From Cryptomeria japonica (taxonomy: Eukaryota > Streptophyta > Pinopsida > Cupressales > Cupressaceae): a DNA stretch of 64,000 nucleotides. Where the stretch lies: the NCBI RefSeq assembly GCF_030272615.1, contig NC_081414.1, forward strand, positions 822,613,896 through 822,677,895, read 5' to 3'. The position numbers and the translations under genes were made by a program. Each line of letters begins with the position of its first letter. Position 1 is the first letter of the stretch. This document shows positions 1 to 10,930 of the stretch, piece after piece. The notes below the pieces were generated by a model, which ran no database searches, was not told the DNA's origin, and was given only the letters and a program-made list of their open reading frames with translations.

Positions 1-1
1 C

Positions 2-364
2 ATTAATGCACCCACCGGTCAATGTTCCAAATGCAACAAAATTGGTCACAATTCAGAAAACTGTAGAATGAATGTAAGATGTTATGTTTGTGGAAGATTT
101 GGGCACTTATCTATTCAATGTAAAACACTAACCGACATAGGATATGGAAAGGCTATTCAGAAGAATAATGTGACTTGTTATGCTTGTAACAAGATTGGAC
201 ATATTGCAAAATTTTGTAGAAGCAAGACTTCACCAACAAACAATAAAGGACCTAGTTTGAAAGGCAAAGAGAAGGTTGATGAAGTAAAGCAAGAATTTTC
301 AAGACAATGGATTACAAAGACAAATCAGAATGTTGATGAAACTATTCCTTCACCGGTAGAGTAG
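2..364 (+). CDS. ORF1 C-terminal part with three CCHC zinc knuckles (copy A)
   Basis: The frame is open from position 2 to a stop at 362-364, so the N-terminus lies outside the window. Three intact CCHC knuckles (C-x2-C-x4-H-x4-C) are visible: CSKCNKIGHNSENC, CYVCGRFGHLSIQC and CYACNKIGHIAKFC. A Lys/Glu-rich tail follows. CCHC knuckles are the nucleic-acid-binding nucleocapsid modules of retrotransposon Gag proteins. Three in a row is more than the single knuckle usual in copia Gag. The same region is degenerate in copies B and C, so this is the best preserved knuckle array of the family here. Whether it is translated is unknown. Confidence 0.75.
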   Translation: MNAPTGQCSKCNKIGHNSENCRMNVRCYVCGRFGHLSIQCKTLTDIGYGKAIQKNNVTCYACNKIGHIAKFCRSKTSPTNNKGPSLKGKEKVDEVKQEFSRQWITKTNQNVDETIPSPVE

Positions 365-704
365 AGTATTACTTCACTGGTAGGAGATTCTTCATCCAAC
401 TGAGAACTAACCCTTTGGGGGTATTGCAATAAGTTGAACATCATGCAAATTACCCTCGGTTAATGGTGTGAAGATGAATTTCTTCTCTATTGGAAAATGT
501 GTTAAGTGTCACTTAACCGATGAGAATTTAATGCGGTTGTTGCAAGAAAAGACATTATAAATCATCATTTTTCTCTCTTTTTTATTCACCAAGCATTCAA
601 ACTTTCAGAGAGTGCGAAATCCGAGCGAAGGAATCCAAGGCGAAGAAGTGAAGCATTTTCTTTCAAGAACTCAACCATTATCAGGAAGCTCAAGGTATTT
701 TTCA

Positions 705-2974
705 ATGGCTTCCTCCTTTGCTCTGAAATTTATTGCAAACCCTACTGCTATGGAAGTTGTGAAATACCCTAGGCTCATTTTTAAGATTATCCCCAAAATA
801 GCTAAGCAAGATGATTCTATTGGCACTTTTTCAAAAATTCCAAAAGGTGTTGCTTATGCTGAAGACCCTACAATTTATATTCATTGCAATATTGAGGAAT
901 TAGGTTCTAAGGAAATATTCAAAATGTTTAAAACTATTATCTGTGATGAAAATGGAAATGTAAAACCCGAGCACTAGGTAATTGAAACTTTAGGTTTTGT
1001 GGAAATATTGGACATCCCTGAATTTCTTAAGGAGGTAGTAAGAATTGTCCTTAGCAGAGTTCATGGAGAATTTATTTGGCTAGATTCAGTTTGCAAAATC
1101 ACCAAAGAAGCAATTAGGGTAGTGACAAGTTTACCCTCCATTGGTAGTAGGCCAAATAAGACTAAGAAGGTTCCCAATAACACTATCATGACATTAACAG
1201 GAGCAACATATGACAGTAGATCCCTGAGAGTAAATGATGTCAAAGATGAAAATGTTAGATTCATAAGCATGATCCTAGGTTATAAGACCACACATACAAA
1301 CTGACTTAATTCAGTTTCCAGTCTTTGCATTAAAAGTGCTTATGATATGGTGAATAATGATGCAAAGAGGATTGCAGTTATGGGGCTAGATAAGAAACTA
1401 AAGATTGAAAAACTTCTAGCAGTACATTCGAGATTGATGAACTTATTAGTGAAGCTAACAGATCAGTTTTTGCAAGTGGACACCGACATGTGAGCCTAAT
1501 GGCTGGTAGAGTCAATGAAATTGTAGAGGAAACAACAGAAAAGTGGGGCAACTTTTTTGTAGAGAAGGAAAAATAGGAAGAGTTGAACAGACCTAAGAAA
1601 ACTTTCAAGGTTTAGCAAAAGGACAGAGACACACGAAAAGGTAAAGTTGGTGGATTACCAAACATAAAAGTAACCGATAACCTACCACCACCTTTGGTTA
1701 CTCCATCGGTACAGACTAATAACATACCGGCTACTGAAAATGTTGACACAACACATGAGGACACTAACCTTGAGTCATAAATTTTATTTACCATGAACAT
1801 TTATACTTAGGAAGTGAACATAGTAGTGGACAGGGATAGTACTGAAGTGAAAAATAATATTGATAACACTAAAAATATTGAGGTTGGAATACAAGAACAA
1901 CAAATAGAGAAACCTTTGGATAGTGGAACAAATACTAGTAATGTAGATGCTAGCACAGTAAAACCGACAAAGATAGAGATACCAGCAGTAGATAACACAA
2001 AGATACCGACAGTGGATAATACAGAGAAACTGGTAAATACATAGATACACTTTGAGACAGTAAAAATGGTAATCACTGAGAATCCTAAACCATTGCTAGT
2101 TGAAATGGAAACTCAGACTAATCCACCGGAGGTTGATTCAAACAAATTGGCTGCTAGTACTGCAAGCACTGAGATAGTAAAGGTAGTTGGTTAGACATCT
2201 GGTACTTCACTGAGTGAATTCAGACCTACAAATGTGACTGAAGTACTTCTAGACTCAATAAAGAAGATAACGGATTGTAATGCATTGGCCTATAAGGCAA
2301 TTGATGACACTATTCCTATTCTTAAGACAATTGCACCAAAATGCAATTTAGATCAAGTAAAGGATTCTTTAAGTCAGTTAGACAAATTGTCTAAATTCAT
2401 TGCTGGAAATATTTTAATAGTTGTTCAAATAAATGAGGAAACATTCAAACAGAAAATGGAAAAGGAAAAATAAAAATTCTTTAAGGAAACAATAAAGAAT
2501 TGCATAGAACACATTAACACACTTTTACCAGCACTAAATAAAACAACTTTGGAGTACAAGGAACTGTACAAGGACACATGCAAGCCAAATCCGTTAACAC
2601 ATGATACTGAAAAGAAAATAAGCACAATAAAAAAGGAGATAGATGATATAGCCGATAATATCATTGGTTCATCTGAACCTATATTAGTTATTGAGCAAGA
2701 GATAGCAGGATTCAAGGAGAAGATGGAGAAATTAGAGAAAGAGAATGAAAGGATCAAGGCAAAATCTAGAGAGCTTAGGCACAAAATCAATTCTAAATTA
2801 GACAAAGTTATCCCTTTGAGGAAAGAGATCTCTGAGGCATTAATTCAAGGGCAAGAGTCACTAGATGAGCATATGCATCATCTCATCAGTACAATCCAAA
2901 GAACTGAGGCAACCATGAAGGATAGCTACAGATTCATACAAAGTTTAAACTTGGTTTTGGCTGACCTATTTTAG
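705..2974 (+). pseudogene. ORF2 of unknown function, decayed (copy A)
   Basis: I chose the ATG at 705 because the protein starts MASS, like ORF2 of copy B. The N-terminal domain runs in one frame to about 1490, with in-frame stops at 975-977 and 1302-1304. It contains the family block VLSRVHGEFIWLD followed by KITKEAIRVVT (about 1040-1125). The frame then changes. From about 1814 to 2974 a second frame encodes a Thr/Asp/Lys-rich linker and a C-terminal coiled coil rich in Lys/Glu heptads. Compared with copies B and C, the middle part that follows the conserved domain is missing, probably deleted near 1440-1500. It lies where pol would lie in a copia element, but no enzyme motif is visible. 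I do not recognise the domain. Confidence 0.65.
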
Positions 2975-3053
2975 ATTGTAACCAACCAGTTACAAACTTC
3001 AAGGTGATATTCTACACTCATTTGACAATTTTTGACAACTTTTGTCATTGATG

Positions 3054-3210
3054 TCAAAGGGGGAGTAGTAGACAGAGAAAAATGGCTATTCAAAGGAGAT
3101 CATCTGCTCAGGGGGAGCACACATTTTTGGTAACTTTTTGGACTTCATTTTTGGAAACAGATTTTTGGATTTTTCTCATGAGTGTTGCCATAAATGCCAA
3201 AGGGGGAGAT
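3054..3210 (+). other. Cluster of polypurine tracts before the 3' LTR (copy A)
   Basis: Four purine-rich tracts occur within about 160 bp: tcaaagggggagtagta at 3054, caaaggagat near 3091, cagggggagc near 3109, and ccaaagggggagat ending at 3210 immediately before the LTR. Polypurine tracts prime plus-strand synthesis. Repeated tracts upstream of the 3' LTR are a known feature of the Sirevirus group. The last one is the likely functional primer by position. Confidence 0.7.
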
Positions 3211-3987
3211 TGTTGGCATTCTACACTAGTGAGAAATGATGGTGTTGTCATTGATGGCAACCTACTAGCAACCTTGTGGCATTCATCTAGTAAATCATCG
3301 GCAGGCACCGACACCAGCAGACACTTCATCAGCAGTGGTAACAATGTATACTGGCACCCCAACTGATAGGAACATACTTTTATTTATTGTATTTAATTGT
3401 AAATATCTTTTGTAAAGCCAACACAGCATATTGTAATAGACTCATATATGTATGAGATCTTGTAAATCATTTTGTAAGGATGGACATATGATGGTAGAAG
3501 TGATGAGAAAATATTAAGGCAGATTTAATATAAGGTTTATGGTTATAGCATGAGCTTAAACCGGTACTGAACCTGGCATAGAAGATGTTGAATTGTAGTA
3601 GTGCATTATGTTGGATTTTCATAATCCATTTGTAATCAGTGAGACTTCCATTTTGTAGATTGAGCAGTGAGCTCTAGGCAGTTGGCCTTCCTGCATGTGT
3701 AGGCTCCTTATTGTAAGTAATATCCATTCATTGGCTAGTGAGTGAATATTGTGGGTCACAAATCCCACTTAGGTTTTTCCCACACCGAGTTTCCTCATTA
3801 AACATCTTGTGTTATGTTGTGTTTTCTATGCTTTCTTTACTGTTCCTATTTACTACATTAATTCTTGTTTACTGGTACATTGTTTTGGAATGCAAAATAC
3901 TTAATAAGGTTAAATATTTTGTTAACCAGTTAGATACTGATTCATCCCCCCCTCTCAGTATCTTTGGGACTATGATTAATCCTAACA
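3211..3987 (+). repeat. 3' LTR of copy A
   Basis: It begins TGTTGGCATTC after the polypurine tract and ends near CCTAACA (3981-3987), giving short TGTTGG/..TAACA inverted ends. It is about 777 bp, shorter than the LTRs of copies B (1132) and C (1235). It carries two family signatures: a TTTTTCCC/GAGTTTCC block near 3770-3800 and a pyrimidine run inside gattcatcccccc near 3940. The right boundary is less certain than the left because no partner LTR is in the window. Confidence 0.75.
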
Positions 3988-6010
3988 ACCAATTGTGACA
4001 ATAGTATCCTTAATTTCTTCAGTATCATCCAAAAAGAATATAACTAGTGGAGAACTTGTGTCATCCTTCTTCTTAATGGGATAGATAACATTCAGTGTAA
4101 TAAACTCTTCAACATCTAGCTTTGGTGGAGATCCAGTCTGATTAGTCTTATTATCATAGCTTTACAGGAGTGCTTCCATCCTTTGAATATCTTGAGATAT
4201 AAGATGAGTGTCATCTTCAACAGGTTGAAAGTTTCCATCCAATAACCTTAGTCTCCATGATTTAGAATGAAACTGCCCTTTGTACTTAGCAAGCAATGCT
4301 AATAACTCATCTCGAGACAACTCAGGAAAATATTGAATAAAAACTCTATCAATAATTTCTTGATCTTGTTCTACAACCATTTTCAATTTTATTTACAAGA
4401 ATAGAATATAAAGAATTAGCAATGTCTTTTTTAATATCTTCTAGCAACCAATTGTTTTGACATAGGTAATTGATTACCTCTTGAACAATTTCTTGTTTCT
4501 GACCATCATCAAATGAATCAAAATATTCTCTTACATTATCAAGAATTTCCCTTCTTAATGTTTTTAAAGTCTTCTCAAAATTACTCATTGGTTTGAATGT
4601 TGAAACATTAACAGGAGTACTTTGTTTAGAAATCTCTACTTCTGGTTTGGATTTCTTACCAATCACTTTCATTTTCTTTGTCTCTTCTTCAGTATAAGTT
4701 TTCTCAGATTCATCTTGAAGAATGAGATGGCTGCCTCTCTTATTTGTTGCACTCTACTTCTTTGTATATACCTTGGGTACCAGTTCCTTCTTGGTCTGAA
4801 TACTTCTAGTTACCCTTGTACCGATGGTCACAAAATCTGGTTGATCAACTTTCTTCTTTTTCTCCTTGGTACTATAGGGTTGAGTAGGTGCAATCCTTTC
4901 CTGGTAAGTTCCCAGTCTTTTCTTCTTTGTATCCTTAGGAGATGCCAAAAGTTTGTTGGCATAACCGATTAGCAAGTCATAGTTGACTTCATAGCTCATT
5001 TCTTCCATCTCTTCTTCTCTCGGTTCAACAACCTCCATAAGGAAAGAGTCAGTGGTTACAATTAAATAGATGTCTTTTTCAAAGTGTTTCACCACTTCAT
5101 CAAATAGCCTTAATCTCATGCTCATCTTCTTTTGAAATTCATTTAAATATATGTTCATGAAAACAGGAAATGTGTTCTTCACAATCTTAATGCTATTCTT
5201 GATTTGGGCTGTAACTGGTATGTCCTTAGACCATTGAATATCACCAATTCCTGGAATGAAATTCTAAAAGGAGAAAAATAAACCAATCACTAGTTCACCA
5301 TATTTAAACTTTTGATTATTATCCTTCTTAATTGATTCTAAGTTCAACATCAATTGACTTCTCATTTCCTTGCACAAATCATAATCTGCATTCTCTATCA
5401 TCATTTTGTAAGTGGCATACACAATAGTAGATAGTACACTCTTATTATGCTAGAATGGAATATTCGATAGCCAATAACCATTGTTGTGAATTTGACTCCT
5501 GGATCTGTAATGTTATTTACTGATATAGCATGATCATCAGCAGTGGTTCTGGTCAATGCAATCACAGTCTCCTTCGAGATTGTTCTCAGTTTTGGTACTT
5601 CACCGGTTTGCTAGAAATCGGTTACGACATGAATAGCCTCCTTTGTGATAGTATGAGACCTGTGAAGATACATATTATCTCCATGTACTCGGTTAAGAAT
5701 AATTCTAACATGTTCTTGCTCAAAATCTTCAAGAAAATAGGTTGCATTATGAACCCTTTTCATAAACAATAATATATTCGGGTTTGTTTTTCTCTCTCTT
5801 ATCACACAGAGATTTGAGCTGTCAATAGATTGCCAATGATCCTAGATCCTTAATTTTATAATCTATATAACTTATCAAATCACCCTTGATCAAAAAACCA
5901 TCAAGAACTTGAGACAATGCATTATAGGATTCTATTTTATCAAGTTCCATAGACTCCATAGTTTTCACAGTGATAAAAAGACTCTTTGTTGGTGTAGAGG
6001 ACGATGCCAT
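3988..6010 (-). pseudogene. ORF2 of unknown function, decayed and truncated (copy B)
   Basis: The start at 6010 encodes MASSSTPTKSLF. The conserved block appears near 5710-5620 as VRIILNRVHGDN then TITKEAIHVVT. The segment 5182-4754 holds a 142-residue stretch with a family motif around VEPREEEMEEMSYEV, followed by a Lys/Thr-rich linker. Further segments (4672-4349 and 4386-4162) continue with acidic and helical sequence. Stops and frameshifts interrupt the gene, so it is non-functional. The middle region after the conserved domain, deleted in copy A, is present here and matches copy C. It is truncated at its 3' end by copy A. Confidence 0.6.
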
Positions 6011-6502
6011 TCTAGATAATCTTGATTCGAGAGAGAAATTAACACAAATATCGTATTCCCTTCATGCTGGTAGGGTAACTGGTTGTTCTCTCATTTGCAC
6101 ACCTGTTTCACCTTTCCTTATCTTCGAAACCAATTTAACTTTTTATTTGTAGCACAAATTTGTTCGCAATCAGCTAACAATGCTCTGTTTTGCTGTACGA
6201 GTGCTCACAAATTCTTCTTTGAATGCAATTAGGGTAAAAATACCTTAGTAAAAATTCCTTTTATTAACTTACCCACTACATTTATTACATAACTGATAGG
6301 GTAACAAACCTTAATTACCACTTAGCAAGCTTATCTATACTGATAGGTATATAACCGATTGGTAATTCTTAGAAAATCATTAGATAATAATATAAAAAAA
6401 TCTCATATTACAACTCAAAATGCAAAAATATCTCATCATAAACTCTTTAAGGGGTCTAGAAGTATATTTACCAATATGATCCCCTTAGGCTTGTTGAGAA
6501 GC

Positions 6503-7798
6503 TCAGTTCACTAGTGTAGCGATCTCCAAACTAGGTGAAGGATTTGATTCTTCTGCTGGCTTCTCCTCACTTTTCTTCTTCCAAATTTTGTTCATCTCCA
6601 CTCTAGTTTCTTCAAAATCAACCTCTTGCTTTCCTTTCTGATATTCAAAGTGGTTTACCAGTTTGTTCTTCTTTTCTTTACAGAACTTGGCCATGTGCCC
6701 TGGTTTCTGACAATGATAGCAAGCCATCCCAGATACTATCCAAGGTCCTGCATTACCTCTTCCAGTTCTCCTTTTGCAGTTCATAGGCACATGTCCATAG
6801 TTATTGTAAATTATGCAAATCACATTTGTTACCTTCTCCATCTCATATGGGGTGAACCGGTTGACATAGGCTTTTTGATAGTTCATGTTTCTATGATTGT
6901 CATAGGTCCTTCTCTAGTCACCAATAGGTCTTGGATTCATGTGAGGTGCCATATTGTTTTCTCCATATCTGCATTCAACTGATGTATGTCCATACATGTT
7001 GCATGTGTAATAATGACCTTCAAATCTCCTGGACACATATCTAGTATTAGCACTATATTTTTTGTTCTCATTGGATATGCTTCTACACACATTAGTAGTA
7101 CATCTAGGCTTAAGACACTTAAAGCAAACATGTTTGTAAGATTTCTTACTGATAGGCTTCTTAGCCTTAGGAGTAGTTTTACCTTTATGCATGTTTCTCT
7201 TGGTACCGAAAGATTCTCCTTTCTTAGATGTATTGAATCCTAATCCAGATGTGTCACCTTTCATCCTCTAAGATTTGATCTATTCATCCAACATAGAGGA
7301 ACTCTTGTTGAATTTGTCAAGTTTTCCATTAGCCTCAGTAAGCTCTTTGGTAAGATCTTCATTATGCTTTGTAAGTGTCTCTCTCAGAGACATTGCAATT
7401 TCAAGATCTAACAATATTTCTTATTTTTCTTCCTTCTCCTCATGTCAGTGTTCATTCAAATTTGCATTCTCCTACTTGATCTTAGAAATCTCATTATCTT
7501 TCTATTTGATTAGATCTTCAGCTGCCCTCCTTGCTTCAAGTTCTTCACTCATACTAATTGTAAGAGATTCAAGTTCTCTCCTTAGGTTTAGATTTTCACC
7601 ATTCACTTTTTCCACTTCTTCAACAAGTGCATCTATGTTGGCCTCATCTGAAGAACTGTTGTCAGAGATCTCCAATAATTTCTCAGTCAACTCTATCCTT
7701 TTTACTTGTGAAGCCTTGAATCTACCTCTTAGGGTTTCAAGCTCTTACCTAGATGCATCAAGCACTCTATCCATCTCTCTATAACTCATATCCCCCAT
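6503..7798 (-). pseudogene. ORF1: coiled coil plus four zinc-knuckle positions (copy B)
   Basis: The start ATG at 7798-7796 is supported by the conserved leader and by identity of the first codons with copy C (MG..MSYREM). The N-terminal ~170 residues are Lys/Glu/Leu-rich and look like a long coiled coil (ANIDALVEEVEKVNGENLN and flanks). Then come four knuckle positions: CFKCLKPRCTTNVC (Gly-His lost), YTCNMYGHTSVEC (first Cys lost), CIIYNNYGHVPMNC (second Cys lost) and the intact CYHCQKPGHMAKFC. It ends in LVN then a stop, as in copy C. No copia capsid domain (UBN2-like) lies between the primer-binding site and the knuckles. A few stop codons interrupt the coiled coil. By known family roles this is a nucleocapsid-like RNA-binding protein. 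Confidence 0.65.
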
Positions 7799-7845
7799 AA
7801 TGGCTTTAGGGTTTCCTTCCAAGTGATTAAGCCTTAAGGAAGTTA

Positions 7846-7860
7846 GGCTTTGATATTAAT
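7846..7860 (-). other. Degenerate primer-binding site, copy B
   Basis: The reverse complement reads attaatatcaaagcc directly after the LTR end. It corresponds to attggtatcagagcc in copy C, which matches the initiator-methionine tRNA primer site used by most plant copia elements. Three or four substitutions are visible. Confidence 0.65.
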
Positions 7861-8992
7861 TGATAGACTTATAAAGCATTGAGAAGGGGGGGTGAATTAG
7901 TGATAGCAAAAATAGTAACACTTTAAACATAGATCAATAAAAATAATTAACCAGTTTACTTAAGACTTTGCATGCAATCCAAAGTGTTATAAAAGCATTC
8001 ACAACAAGTAAAACATTCACCATAACATAAGTGTTTATACGTGGAAAACCCAACTGGGAAAAACCACGGGAAGATGGAAATCACAAGTTAACTATTTGTA
8101 GTAATAGGTAATTGATCGGTAAAGGTCTACAAAGTGCTCTTTTGGGAGAGAATCCTATTAAAGATCCCAAAGCCCTATTAGGAGTAACCTCAGTAGAGGA
8201 TTTTAAATCCAAACTAATGGATCACCTGGTTAGAGGATTTGTACAATGAAGCTTGTTAGAGCTTACCCAGTTAGGGGATTTAACTGTTGTAGTGATTAGA
8301 AAACAACATGTGATATGATCTAGAAATAACACATCTTGCTTGTATAGATCCTCTTCTGCTCACTTAATACTGCATCACATAAATACTCTACAACTCCTTC
8401 AATAAATCACATAAACTCTAACTCATAAAATCACTTGTATCTTGCGTTATAAAAAAATAACTAATCACAATGCCTTTTTAATAGACATTAGATTTCATGT
8501 TGTCTCAAGATCCTTACCACAATTTCCTAGTTTTAGTGTATCTAGACAATGTTCCATAACACTTCATAAATCATCGCCAAAAATATCGATTAGAGATAAA
8601 TCATCACAACTGGTGATAACTCATCACCCAATCAATGAAATCGATTGGAACACCGATACTGATTGAGTGTTAACCACTTCCAATTCATAGACCGATTGTC
8701 CTCCATTCACTTCTTTTCCTCTCTTCGCTATATCCTGAAACTAGTGTCAGTGGAATTGACCATAACCAATTGTCTTTACTTCATATACTAGTTGGATGCC
8801 TTCATACCGGTTAGATTTCTATATACATATGATATTGGTCTACAATACATAGACTTAGGAGTAGTACCAGTTGGTCTTAACTAAGATGACCATGAAAATA
8901 TAAACATATGTGTGTGTGCATATATGTGTGCCATCAATGACAACACATAAAGTTATCCAATACAAAAATCATCATCAAGCCAAAACCAACAG
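7861..8992 (-). repeat. 5' LTR of copy B
   Basis: Read on the minus strand it starts TGTTGGTTTTGG (8992 downwards) and ends ..CTATCA at 7861, 1132 bp. Signatures shared with the other LTRs are gtggaaaacccaactgggaa at about 8041-8060, the polycytosine block next to the LTR end (about 7887), and three spaced copies of a motif like cctggttagaggattt at about 8188, 8224 and 8265. Confidence 0.75.
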
Positions 8993-9045
8993 GGCCAAAA
9001 ACTCTACTCATATTTTACATTATGCTCACACTATCAAATGTCTTA

Positions 9046-9960
9046 ATACTCGAGCTACTTTTCAAACTAGGTCTTTGCTTTGTAATTTTGGTATTTTTCA
9101 TTTTCATGATTCATAGTAAGTTAACCTTACTAGGCTAGTAGTCATCAATCTCTCTCTCTTTCTCCTATGGTGTCCCTTTTATCATGATATTGAAGTAGTA
9201 AGATCCCAAAGTCCAGTGGGGGCTTATTGTGTCTTGTCTCTTCGATGTCTTGATAAAAAATTTCAATCCAAACGATTGTACTTTACTGAGAGTATGCTTA
9301 TTCTAATACTTGCACTGAAGTGGGGGCTAAATGTAGTGTCTTAAATTATACTCCCTTACAATTTTGTCTTTATTTGGGCCCTCATCTTGGAATTCATCTC
9401 CCAATGCCTGATTAGAGAAATGATTCTACTCGCACCATGTGCTAAACTCAAAATTTTCATCATGCATACTTTCTTCCCCAATTTATTCTATCCCTAATTG
9501 GTCAATAACAAGGTTCTAGCACCTTGGTCCTTCAAATTAGGGCCCATTTTGGGGCCTCTTAATGGTAACATGATTTGAGTGGGAACCTAGATCTCGTGTC
9601 AGCTTATGTTAAAAAATTAAGTTGTTTTTTGACAAGAATGCATAAAAAGAGGTCCACCCCTCTTATTTTGAGATAACCTATCACATCTATTAGGTAGTCA
9701 AGCATCTGATTTCAAGTGAGTGAGCTATCAATATTCTTTTAAGCCTTGAGGTAGAAGTAAGGTCAAGATTCAACCATTGGAGTTGATATTTATGTTCTAT
9801 GTTTAAGGAAGATTACATGAAACCCTAATCCCTCATGGAGACAAGAAAAACTCCATAAAAAGGTATAAATTAGTAATTCAAACATTATTTAGCATTTCCC
9901 TCATAAGGAAATCATTTCCATTACAATAATTCATTTATATTTTATTTCTATTTCATGGTT
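9046..9960 (+). mobile_element. Ty3/gypsy remnant H: pre-LTR tail, polypurine tract and 3' LTR
   Basis: The segment 9046-9331 matches, in reverse complement, the sequence at about 53362-53660 just outside the 3' LTR of gypsy element G. It ends in the purine tract gaagtgggggctaaa (9317-9331). An LTR starting tgtagtgtc follows at 9332. It shares long blocks with the G LTR, for example around gggcccattttggggcctc and ggaacctagatctcgtgtc. The LTR end is only approximate (about 9960). No coding sequence of the element remains. Confidence 0.65.
9641..9649 (+). promoter_or_regulatory. Candidate LTR TATA box (element H)
   Basis: cataaaaag lies about 310 bp into the LTR. The related LTR of element G has tataaaagg at the matching place, in each case followed by a short accacccc/actacccc-like stretch. 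Conservation of position in two diverged LTRs supports a core promoter. Confidence 0.45.
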
Positions 9961-10464
9961 TACTCCAAGAATGGGGATTGACCCAAGGAAATTCCCTATT
10001 CCCAACCATTTTCACTTCTCCACTATGCACAAGAATAGGTGTGAAGTTTCAATTCTCATGATAGACTTTATTCATGGAGATGAACAAGTTCCTCTTTGGA
10101 TGGTGAAAAGTGCAGAGGATCAGAGCGACAAACATTCTAGTCTTGATAGTTTAGGATGACCTTCTGGGAATAGATCTAAACACTCACATCTATTCGATGA
10201 CTTTAGCTCATTGTTTTTTTTAATTACTTCAATTTCAAGATATTTACCTTAATTTCAACATTTTTGAAATTCAACTTAAAAAAGGGAATCAAATCATAAT
10301 CCAATGAATCTAATAGGAATTCTTATCCCTATCCTTGCTGATTTGAGCCTATATTTATTGGGTTCAGTACTTTTTAATGTAGTTGTCCCTAAAAAAACAT
10401 TAGTGGTCTTCTCCTTTCTTGTGGAGGAAACCCTTAAATTTTTCACCATCACAATGTCATTGAA
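9961..10464. other. No gene seen
   Basis: A 62-residue open frame at 9971-10159 has no recognisable motif. The rest is AT-rich without repeats I can assign. Confidence 0.5.
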
Positions 10465-10930
10465 TTAAAAAATCAAAAGCCAAACAAAATGTGGTGATGC
10501 ATCAAAGGGAATCTTTGACATTACCCTATCCTCAATAAATGAAAGGAAGGAGTCATCTACAAAATGAATATTAACGAGATGGTAAGGTGACTTGGGCAAG
10601 GTGATCCCCCAAACATGTCCAAAAACAATGTAATGATCCAAAAGATATCCAAAGCATTTGACATCCAGAACATACAAAGAAGGAGCTAGATGGCATCTCT
10701 AGTAGATAGGTTGATAGAGGTTAAAAGATTGAGATTGATGGCTATTGATGGTAATGCAAGCATATACATCTCCAAAAATTATTTTGAGATATTGAATAAA
10801 AAAGGGGGCCAAAACCAAGAGCACCCAACATAGAAAGAATAAAGAGCCATTCAATAAGGTTGTAGGCTTTGAAAAAATCAATTTTAAGTATTAAGGGTAG
10901 TTTCTTAGAGAGGCATTCCCATTAATACTT
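10465..10930 (-). pseudogene. LINE (L1-like non-LTR) reverse transcriptase fragment
   Basis: Minus-strand frames give, in order, an RT palm segment with LILKIDFFKAYNLIEW and MLGALGFGP (about 10910-10800). After one or more stops come a PLA-like segment, YVLDVKCFGYLLDHY and NIHFVDDSFLSFIEDR. FVDD at 10552-10563 corresponds to the catalytic (F/Y)xDD box of reverse transcriptases, and the upstream Asp in KIDFFKAYN matches the other metal-binding Asp of the palm. The glycine-rich RQGCPLAP box is degraded. It is a short piece of a dead element, with no endonuclease, 3' end or poly(A) visible. Confidence 0.8.

Larger units (their letters stand above)
1..3987 (+). mobile_element. Sirevirus-like non-autonomous LTR retrotransposon, copy A (5' end outside window)
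   Basis: The order is a zinc-knuckle ORF1 tail, a long decayed ORF2, a cluster of polypurine tracts, then a 3' LTR. The same order and similar proteins occur in copy B (minus) and in the complete copy C. No reverse transcriptase, integrase or protease motif is visible. The LTR starts TGTTGG directly after a purine-rich tract, a junction typical of Sirevirus/SIRE-type copia elements. It ends near 3987, where copy B coding sequence begins in the opposite orientation, so copy A probably inserted into copy B. The 5' LTR would lie left of the window. Confidence 0.8.
3988..8992 (-). mobile_element. Sirevirus-like non-autonomous LTR retrotransposon, copy B (3' end cut off)
   Basis: Read on the minus strand: 5' LTR (8992-7861), degenerate primer-binding site, ORF1 (7798-6503), ORF2 (6010 downwards). 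ORF2 is cut at about 3988, where the copy A LTR begins. The leader and start of ORF1 closely match copy C, including GAGTTAT(A/C)GAGAGATGG after the start codon. The missing 3' end probably lies beyond the left edge, on the far side of nested copy A. Confidence 0.75.

Noticed and set aside
1784-2805. Cys/Tyr/Phe-rich minus-strand frames that look like membrane proteins
   Set aside because: Antisense of the Thr/Asp/Lys-rich linker and coiled coil of ORF2 in copy A.
7275-7784. 169-codon Ser/Leu-rich plus-strand frame
   Set aside because: It is the antisense shadow of the ORF1 coiled coil of copy B.
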